The translations under genes were made by a program, and so were the position numbers. A DNA stretch of 24,627 nucleotides from JACQFK01 sp964604905 (lineage in GTDB: Bacteria > Planctomycetota > MHYJ01 > JACPRB01): assembly GCA_964604905.1 (NCBI GenBank), contig CAZSCC010000533.1, positions 1 through 24,627 on the forward strand, written 5' to 3'. Below, piece by piece: positions 6,355 to 11,329 of the stretch; position 1 is the first letter of the stretch; each line of letters opens with the position of its first letter. The notes beneath the pieces were generated by a model that saw nothing but the letters and a program-made list of their open reading frames with translations, did not search any database and was not told the origin of the DNA.

Positions 6355-7569
6355 ATGATGAGGCGTGCCCTGGGCATCCCGTTCTTCCTCTCGGCGACGG
6401 TCACCGCCGCGGTCTCCCTCTGGGTCCTCATCGCGGTCGACGGCCGCCCGCTCGCGGCCGCCCCCGCCGCGCGCTCGCGGACCGCCCAGGCCCCGTACCT
6501 CGATTCCCGGCGCGACGTCGCCCATCCCGGCAGCGTGGCCGCGCGCGCGACCGCGGCAGCCCTGCAGTGGCTCCAGCGCCACCAGTACGCCGAGGGCATG
6601 TGGAGCGCCCGTTCCTTCACCCAGATGTGCGAGGGGAAGGTATGCCTGGGGCGCGGCGGCGACGAGTACGACGTGGGCGTGACGGCGCTCGCGGCGCTGG
6701 CGATCCTGGAGAGCGGCCAGGCGCGTCCGAAGTACGAGGAGAGCGTGCGGCGGGCGCTCGCGTGGCTCGCCTCGCGCCAGGACGAGACGGGCTGCTTCGG
6801 CCCGCGGATGGGGAAGTACATGTACGGCCACGCGATCAGCACGCTCGCCTTCGCGCGCGCCTACCCGCTGATGGGCGAGGCGATCTACAAACACCACGCG
6901 GCGCGCGGGGTCCGGTTCCTCGAGATGGCGCGCAACCCCGGACTCGCGTGGCGCTACGGCGTGCGCGACGGCGAGAGCGATACGAGCGTCACCGCCTGGG
7001 CGGGCGCGGCGCTCCTCGCGTCCGCCTCGCCCGAGGTCGAGATCACGGTCGACCGGTACGCGCTGGACGGCATCCGCCGCTGGCTGGCCGAGGTGACGGG
7101 CGACCGGTCGCACGAGGCGTCGTACCTGAGGCGGGGCGCCGGGGGCGCGGCGGTGCGCGGCTTCGACCGGAACGAGGGCCTGACGGCGTCGGCGCTCTGG
7201 CTGCGCCTGCGGATGGGCCAGGACCGCCGGGCGCCGGAGGTCTCGGAGGCGGCCAAGCGACTCGTCTGGAACCTGCCCATCTGGAACGAGGAGGGCTCGA
7301 GCGTCGACTACGCGGCCTGGTTCTCGGGGACGCGGGCGCTGGCGGCGTACGGCGACGCGGAGCTCTGGGGCGTCTGGAGCGCGCGGGCGCTCCGCGCGCT
7401 CGTGCCGCACCAGCGCCGCTTCAACGAGGGCTGTCTCTCCGGCAGCTGGGACCCGGTCGACAAGTGGGGAGGAGAGGGCGGCCGCGTCTACGCGACCTCG
7501 ATGAACCTCCTCACGCTGGGGATACTCGACAAAATGCAGAACCCGGACGTATCAAAGACAGCCAAATGA
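6355..7569 (+). CDS. Membrane-anchored squalene-cyclase/prenyltransferase-type toroid protein
   Basis: A 404-residue protein with an N-terminal hydrophobic segment (about 8-27) acting as signal or anchor. The rest is an alpha/alpha-toroid of QW-like repeats: ALQWLQRHQYAEGMWS (69-84), ALAWLASRQDETGCFG (134-149), a YMYGHAISTLAFARAY helix pair, TSVTAWAGAALLASAS (210-225), and a closing GSWDPVDKWGGEGGRVYATS (363-382). The DxDD motif of cyclases is missing, so enzymatic cyclisation is unlikely. In planctomycetes such toroid proteins are abundant and uncharacterised. ATG 6355 or 6358 may be used; a -10-like TTATAG at 6345-6350 is 7 nt before 6358, favouring a leaderless message from there. A terminator follows at 7616-7645. 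Confidence 0.75.
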   Translation: MMRRALGIPFFLSATVTAAVSLWVLIAVDGRPLAAAPAARSRTAQAPYLDSRRDVAHPGSVAARATAAALQWLQRHQYAEGMWSARSFTQMCEGKVCLGRGGDEYDVGVTALAALAILESGQARPKYEESVRRALAWLASRQDETGCFGPRMGKYMYGHAISTLAFARAYPLMGEAIYKHHAARGVRFLEMARNPGLAWRYGVRDGESDTSVTAWAGAALLASASPEVEITVDRYALDGIRRWLAEVTGDRSHEASYLRRGAGGAAVRGFDRNEGLTASALWLRLRMGQDRRAPEVSEAAKRLVWNLPIWNEEGSSVDYAAWFSGTRALAAYGDAELWGVWSARALRALVPHQRRFNEGCLSGSWDPVDKWGGEGGRVYATSMNLLTLGILDKMQNPDVSKTAK

Positions 7570-7571
7570 TT

Positions 7572-7594
7572 GCATCGGCCCGAAAGGGCCGTGC
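7572..7594 (+). other. GAAA-tetraloop hairpin just after the toroid-protein stop
   Basis: CGGCCC-GAAA-GGGCCG (7576-7591) is a perfect 6-bp stem with a stable GNRA tetraloop. GCA/TGC extends it by three pairs across a one-base bulge. It begins 2 nt after the stop at 7569 and lies about 22 nt before the terminator stem. It may be a 3'-end stability element or part of a small RNA. Confidence 0.55.
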
Positions 7595-7615
7595 GGGCTC
7601 CCAGAGGCCCCAGAG

Positions 7616-7645
7616 AAGGGCCGTCCTGCAAAGGGCGGCCTTTTT
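7616..7645 (+). terminator. Intrinsic terminator after the toroid-protein gene
   Basis: GGCCGTCC (7619-7626) pairs with GGGCGGCC (7633-7640), with one G-U wobble and a 6-nt loop, followed directly by TTTTT. The A residues before the stem extend pairing with the T tract. It ends the plus-strand transcript. Confidence 0.8.
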
Positions 7646-7656
7646 CGTTATCCAAT

Positions 7657-7699
7657 GGTTTCGCGGATTCCCTCGTAGGGGGTGGAAATCCGCGAAACC
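7657..7699. repeat. Perfect 13-bp inverted repeat in the intergenic region
   Basis: GGTTTCGCGGATT (7657-7669) and AATCCGCGAAACC (7687-7699) are exact reverse complements around a 17-nt loop. The loop itself contains CCCT/AGGG, which can stack on the stem. Pairing can extend outward to ATGG/CCAT with a 2-nt bulge. No T tract follows on either strand, so it is not a standard terminator. Confidence 0.85.
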
Positions 7700-7802
7700 C
7701 CATGTAAAGAAGAAGAGAAGAACAATCCTATGGAGGCAGAAGACCTCGGGGGAAGGTCGAAAGGGGCCCCGACGCGGCGAGACGGGGAAGGGGTTCTGAA
7801 GT

Positions 7803-7833
7803 TTATTTTCTTTTCGCCTCGAAAAGAAAATAA
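7803..7833 (-). repeat. AT-rich perfect 14-bp inverted repeat, possible minus-strand terminator
   Basis: TTATTTTCTTTTCG (7803-7816) and its exact complement (7820-7833) flank a 3-nt loop. It starts 5 nt beyond the stop codon of the minus-strand gene at 7839, where a terminator is expected. The stem is almost entirely A/T except at its tip, unlike the GC stems of the other terminators here. Confidence 0.6.
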
Positions 7834-7838
7834 GGGCC

Positions 7839-8264
7839 TCACTTACACCCGCACTCCCCCGTCTGCAGCCCGTGCAGCCTCCATGCCCTCCCCTCCTTGA
7901 CGAAGCAGTAGCTCCGGCCCTTCATCGCCACGGTCCAGTGGCCCGGCGTCGAGGCGCAGGGGACGGCCTGGATGGGGGTCGGGTCGGACGGGACCTTGTA
8001 GGCGGCGAGGAACTGATCGGGGGTCATCTCGCGGCCGTCCCAGCTGAGTTTGGAGACGAGCAGGCGCAGCGCTTTCTCCCGCGGGCCGCGGAGGAGCGCG
8101 GTGTGGATCTGGGTGAACGACCCGGCGACCGCGTGCTCGGGCTGGCTCCACCAGATCGAGGCGAAGAGCCCGAGGCCCGAGCCGACGACGAAGATCGCGA
8201 TGATCCAGATCTTCCCGGCGGCGGAGGACGAGGGCGGGGGAGGGCCGGGCGGATTCTCGGGCAT
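7839..8264 (-). CDS. Small membrane-anchored protein, possible NTF2-like extracytoplasmic domain
   Basis: A 141-residue protein: a Pro/Ser-rich cytoplasmic N-terminus, one transmembrane helix (about 18-39, KIWIIAIFVVGSGLGLFASIWW), then about 100 residues outside. The outer part, SFTQIHTALLRGPREKALRLL (49-69) followed by MTPDQFLAAY and short beta strands, resembles NTF2/SnoaL-like folds; this is an impression only. It has four Cys (103, 120, 138, 140), the last two in a closing GECGCK. It begins 11 nt after the stop of the PP2C phosphatase gene and is probably cotranscribed, so a role linked to that phosphatase is possible. No family name can be given. Confidence 0.65.
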   Translation of the reverse strand: MPENPPGPPPPSSSAAGKIWIIAIFVVGSGLGLFASIWWSQPEHAVAGSFTQIHTALLRGPREKALRLLVSKLSWDGREMTPDQFLAAYKVPSDPTPIQAVPCASTPGHWTVAMKGRSYCFVKEGRAWRLHGLQTGECGCK

Positions 8265-8275
8265 GGAGGGGACGA

Positions 8276-9274
8276 CTATCCCTCGATGATCGGCTCTTTG
8301 ACCGAGTCTTCCTCGGACACCGTGCGGCCGGTGACGATCGTGATGTCGTCGTGCTGGGGCGCTTCGCCCTGGTGCTCCTCGATCTCGTTCACGAGGAGGG
8401 AGAGGAACTCGCTGGAACTCTTGTCGGCGAGTTGCTTGGTGCGCAGGTAGAAGCGGTTCTGTCCATACTGCTCGTGCTTCAGGTTCATCGACTCGATCAC
8501 GCCGTCGGTGTAGAGCACGAAGCGGTCGCCCTTGAAGAGCTGGATCTTCTGCTCCTTGAGGGTCTTCTCGAAGAGCGGGCCCTTGTCGATGCCGAGCGCG
8601 AGGCCGTTCGGGTTGACCAGGTGGCAGGTGTTCGAGGCCTTCCGCCAGAGCACCATCGGGTTGTGGCCCGCGGAGACGCAGGAGAGGATCGCCTTCTGGA
8701 GCGACAGGATCATGTAGAAGACGGTGACGAACATGCCGCGCTTGATGTCGTTGTAGAGGACGCGGTTGACGCGGATCAGCGTCTCGGCGGGCGAGAGCGT
8801 GCGGACCGCCTCGCTCTTCACGAGCGCGCGGGTTTCGGTCATCACGATCGAGCCCGGGATGCCCTTGCCCGAGACGTCGGCCACCAGGATGCCCAGGTGG
8901 TCGGCGTCGATCTCGATGAAGTCGTAGTAGTCGCCGCCCACCTCCTGGGAGGGACGGTAGTAGGCCGAGACGTCGTAGCCGGGGATCTGGGGGACCTTGC
9001 GGGGAAGCAGGTTGGCCTGGAGTTCCTCCGCGATGGCCAGTTCGTGCGCCATCATCTGGCGTTCGACCTCGGAGAACTCCTCGCCGGAGGACTTGTGCTT
9101 GAGGAGGCCCATGCGCTGGCGGAGCGCCATGCGCTTCTGGGCCTTGAGGCGCAGGAGGGAAACCGACGACTGGCTCGTCCCGATGGCGGGCATGGGGCCG
9201 GGCGTGTGGGCCGGCCTGCGGGAATCGTCACGGCCGAAGCGCCGGGGCGGCCGGTTGCGCGGGGGAAGCGGCAT
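8276..9274 (-). CDS. PP2C-family serine phosphatase (RsbU/SpoIIE type)
   Basis: A 332-residue soluble protein. A basic Pro/Arg-rich N-terminus (1-30) and a helical linker, which includes LAIAEELQANLLPRKVPQIPGYDV (79-102, typical before PPM phosphatase domains), precede the SpoIIE domain. Metal- and core-binding motifs are intact: VGGDYYDF (112-119), VADVSGKG (131-138), SAGHNP (201-206), LYTDGVIE (254-261) and DDITIV (309-314). Such phosphatases usually dephosphorylate STAS anti-sigma antagonists in partner-switching pathways; no STAS or kinase gene is in the window. There is no PAS, GAF or receiver domain, so the input is unclear. ATG 9274 is chosen because a strong promoter lies directly upstream and the alternative TTG at 9316 is its -35 box. 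Confidence 0.9.
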   Translation of the reverse strand: MPLPPRNRPPRRFGRDDSRRPAHTPGPMPAIGTSQSSVSLLRLKAQKRMALRQRMGLLKHKSSGEEFSEVERQMMAHELAIAEELQANLLPRKVPQIPGYDVSAYYRPSQEVGGDYYDFIEIDADHLGILVADVSGKGIPGSIVMTETRALVKSEAVRTLSPAETLIRVNRVLYNDIKRGMFVTVFYMILSLQKAILSCVSAGHNPMVLWRKASNTCHLVNPNGLALGIDKGPLFEKTLKEQKIQLFKGDRFVLYTDGVIESMNLKHEQYGQNRFYLRTKQLADKSSSEFLSLLVNEIEEHQGEAPQHDDITIVTGRTVSEEDSVKEPIIEG

Positions 9275-9286
9275 AGGTCGTCGACG

Positions 9287-9316
9287 ATTATAGGGCGATC
9301 CGGAGGGGACGGTCAA
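9287..9316 (-). promoter_or_regulatory. Strong promoter of the PP2C phosphatase operon
   Basis: On the minus strand, TTGACC (9311-9316) and a perfect TATAAT (9287-9292) are separated by 18 nt. The expected start of transcription leaves a leader of about 6 nt before ATG 9274, too short for a Shine-Dalgarno sequence. Confidence 0.7.
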
Positions 9317-9340
9317 TCACAATGTGAACGCATCCTCCTG

Positions 9341-9369
9341 TTGACGGTCCTCGCGGGTCCGGGTACCGT
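9341..9369 (+). promoter_or_regulatory. Candidate promoter of the cyclic-nucleotide-binding gene
   Basis: TTGACG (9341-9346) and TACCGT (9364-9369) are 17 nt apart, divergent from the phosphatase promoter. The -10 is weak. Transcription would start within a few bases of GTG 9378. Confidence 0.4.
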
Positions 9370-9377
9370 GGGAGGCC

Positions 9378-9857
9378 GTGATCACCCGGGACTTCCTGAA
9401 GTCGGTCGAGATTTTCGCGGCGCTCTCGCCGGAGGACGCCGAGGCGCTGGCGGCGGTCGGCCGGGAGGAAGTCTACAAGAAAGGGCAGGCCGTCTTCCGC
9501 GAGCGCGAGGCGGCCGAGAAGCTCTACGTCGTGGTCTCCGGGGTGGTCGAGGTCACCAAGGCGGCCCCAGGCGACGCGCGGGTCCACCGGCTGGCGCGCC
9601 TGGAGCGCGGGGAGGTCCTGGGCGAGATCTCCACTTTCGACCGCGGCCCGCGCTCGGCCACCGCGTCGGCCGCGCTGGTCCCCGAGACGCGCCTGGTCTC
9701 CTGGACGATCGCCGACTTCCAGGCCTTTCTCTCGAAGCACCCCCAGGCCGCGGCGACGATCATGACCGCGCTCCTCCGCAAGATGGGGCAGCGGCTCCGC
9801 CAGGCCTCGGAGGGGATCCACACGCTCCTCCGCGCGCTGGAGGGGTCGGCCTCCTGA
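9378..9857 (+). CDS. Stand-alone cyclic-nucleotide-binding (CRP/cNMP) domain protein
   Basis: A 159-residue protein consisting of one cNMP-binding domain. FLKSVEIFAALSPEDAEALA (6-25) is the usual N-terminal helix, then KGQAVFREREAAEKLYVVVSGVVEV (35-59) and the phosphate-binding cassette GEVLGEISTFDRGPRSATASA (78-98), with the Gly-Glu and the Arg-Ser-Ala-Thr that contact cyclic nucleotide in CRP-like proteins. The C-terminal helix (MTALLRKMGQRLRQASEGI, about 129-147) is present, but there is no DNA-binding HTH, so it is a sensor without its own output domain. It may act on a partner. It is divergent from the PP2C gene and 35 nt upstream of the ECF sigma gene. GTG start with GGAGG very close. 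Confidence 0.85.
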   Translation: MITRDFLKSVEIFAALSPEDAEALAAVGREEVYKKGQAVFREREAAEKLYVVVSGVVEVTKAAPGDARVHRLARLERGEVLGEISTFDRGPRSATASAALVPETRLVSWTIADFQAFLSKHPQAAATIMTALLRKMGQRLRQASEGIHTLLRALEGSAS

Positions 9858-9892
9858 GCGAATAAACCTCCCTTCCGCCCTGTTATGGAATC

Positions 9893-10444
9893 GTGGTGAC
9901 GGAGTTCGAGGAGCTCGTGCGGCCGCACGCGGATGCGCTCTACCGGACCGCGCTGCGGATGACGGGCGACGCCCCTGCGGCGGAGGACCTGGTGCAGGAG
10001 GCCTTCCTCAAGGCGTGGAAGAACCTCCACCGGTTCGAGCGGGGGACGAACTTCAAGGCCTGGATCTTCACGATCCTGACGAACGCGTACATCAACGACT
10101 ACCGCCGGGCCGCGCGCGCCCCGGAGGTCGTGACCGATTTCTCGGAGGTCGAGCCCGAGGGCCCCGTGGAGACCCCGCACCTCTCCGCGGAGGACGTGGC
10201 GCGGCTGGGGGACCGCCTGGGGGACGCGGCTCGGAAGGCGCTCGAGAAGGTGCCCGACGAGTTCCGGCTCGTCTTCCTCCTCGCGACGCTCGAGGACCTG
10301 AGCTACAAGGAGATCGCGGCGATGATGGGGATCCCGATCGGGACGGTGATGAGCCGGCTTTTCCGCGCGCGGACGATGCTGCGCGAGGAGCTGGCGGAAT
10401 TCGCGAGGCAGGAGGGTTTCCTTCGCGGGAGGTCGGACGCATGA
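9893..10444 (+). CDS. ECF-type RNA polymerase sigma factor
   Basis: A 183-residue sigma-70 family protein with only regions 2 and 4. Sigma2 is seen in FEELVRPHADALYRTALRMT (5-24), DAPAAEDLVQEAFLKAW (26-42) and FKAWIFTILTNAYINDYRR (54-72). Sigma4 is in VPDEFRLVFLLATLEDLSYKEIAAMMGIPIGTVMSRLFRAR (120-160), with the recognition helix at PIGTVMSRLFRAR. This matches the extracytoplasmic-function group in size and order. The start may be GTG 9893 or 9896; there is no clear Shine-Dalgarno. The stop overlaps the ATG of the following anti-sigma gene by 4 nt, so the two are coupled. Its target promoters are not visible in this window. Confidence 0.93.
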   Translation: MVTEFEELVRPHADALYRTALRMTGDAPAAEDLVQEAFLKAWKNLHRFERGTNFKAWIFTILTNAYINDYRRAARAPEVVTDFSEVEPEGPVETPHLSAEDVARLGDRLGDAARKALEKVPDEFRLVFLLATLEDLSYKEIAAMMGIPIGTVMSRLFRARTMLREELAEFARQEGFLRGRSDA

Positions 10445-11208
10445 AATGCCACGAAGCCAAGCACCGCGTCGATCCCTTCATGGACGGCGAGCTCTCGGTG
10501 CCGGAGAACCTGCAGGTGCTGGAGCACCTGAACCTCTGCCGCGCCTGCGCGGCGGTCTACGAGGGGGAGAAGGCGCTCCGCGCCGCCCTCAAGGCGCAGC
10601 TCGGATCGGAGAAGGCCCCCCGGTCGGTGCACGATCGCCTCTCGCGCGTCTCCGGCCCCGCCGCGGAGCCCGCCCGCCGGCGCTGGGGCGTCCTTGCGGC
10701 CGCCGTCTTCTTCGTGACGCTCGCCGCGGCGCTCCTCTTCACCCCTCCGGCCGAGATCCCGCGCCTGCTGGCCGCCGAGGTCTCCGCGAAGCACGACGAG
10801 ACGCGCGACGGCTTCTGCGGCCGCAGCGGCCCCGACCGGCTCTGCGTCTGCCCGGGCTGCTGTCCCGACCGCGACCGTCCGATGGAGAAGTTCTTCAAGC
10901 GGCACGTCCCCTACGACGTCTGCGCGCACGATCTGGCGAAGCTGGGCTACGCCTTCGCCGGCGCGGCGGTCTGGGAGCACCGCGGGTCGAAAGTCTGCTG
11001 GACGATCCAGCAGGACGGGAAGGGCCACACGGTCACGCACGCGCTGGTCGCGACCCCGCTCGCCCGCCCGGCCGCTCCGATCGTCTTCCGGGACGGGCCC
11101 CATCCGGTCGTCATGAAGCCCGCCGGCGCGCCGGGCATGACCTGCGTCTTCATCTTCGACGACGCCGGTGAGGCCGACCGCTTCCTCGTGGCGATGGGGA
11201 TGAAGTAG
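10441..11208 (+). CDS. ZAS-type anti-sigma factor with Cys-rich extracytoplasmic domain
   Basis: A 255-residue protein. The N-terminal zinc-binding anti-sigma domain (1-40) holds MKCHEAKHRVDPFMDGELSV and the H-x3-C-x2-C motif (His29, Cys33, Cys36). A linker of about 40 residues and one transmembrane helix (82-101) follow. The outer domain (about 110-255) has Cys126, then CVCPGCC (135-141), Cys161, Cys186 and Cys235. This is an unusually dense set for an anti-sigma periplasmic part and could bind metal or form disulfides. The protein would sequester the ECF factor at the membrane and release it on a signal, probably redox or metal stress (inference). ATG overlaps the sigma stop (ATGA). The upstream in-frame extension has no similarity. 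Confidence 0.85.
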   Translation: MKCHEAKHRVDPFMDGELSVPENLQVLEHLNLCRACAAVYEGEKALRAALKAQLGSEKAPRSVHDRLSRVSGPAAEPARRRWGVLAAAVFFVTLAAALLFTPPAEIPRLLAAEVSAKHDETRDGFCGRSGPDRLCVCPGCCPDRDRPMEKFFKRHVPYDVCAHDLAKLGYAFAGAAVWEHRGSKVCWTIQQDGKGHTVTHALVATPLARPAAPIVFRDGPHPVVMKPAGAPGMTCVFIFDDAGEADRFLVAMGMK

Positions 11209-11210
11209 GC

Positions 11211-11265
11211 TCCTCCTCCTTCTTACTCCTTCTTATCTCCCCATCTCCGTCATCTCCCTATCTCC
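11211..11265 (-). repeat. Octanucleotide repeat (GGAGATNN)n, copy 2
   Basis: On the minus strand, four units are in near-perfect register: GGAGATAG, GGAGATGAC (9 nt), GGAGATGG, GGAGATAA. Degenerate GA-rich units (GAAGGAGT, AAGAAGGAGG) follow. It has the same unit, same strand and same intergenic setting as the array at 3851-3950, sitting between the anti-sigma stop and the HEAT-gene terminator. Confidence 0.75.
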
Positions 11266-11298
11266 AAAAAAGAAAAGGCCCCGGTTTTCACCGGGGCC
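11266..11298 (-). terminator. Intrinsic terminator after the HEAT-repeat gene
   Basis: GGCCCCGG (11277-11284) and CCGGGGCC (11291-11298) form a perfect 8-bp stem with a 6-nt loop. On the minus strand it is followed by TTTTCTTTTTT (11266-11276). It lies 31 nt after the stop at 11330. Confidence 0.92.
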
Positions 11299-11329
11299 CT
11301 TGTGGGTCCTCGTTGGATCGCCGGATTTC

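Noticed and set aside
7657..7833. MITE bounded by inverted repeats
   Set aside because: The two palindromes are each self-contained hairpins with unrelated arms, and no target-site duplication was found.
9861..9889. Promoter for the ECF sigma gene (TATGGA near GTG 9893)
   Set aside because: No acceptable -35 at 16-18 nt; the gene may be read from the upstream cNMP-gene promoter.
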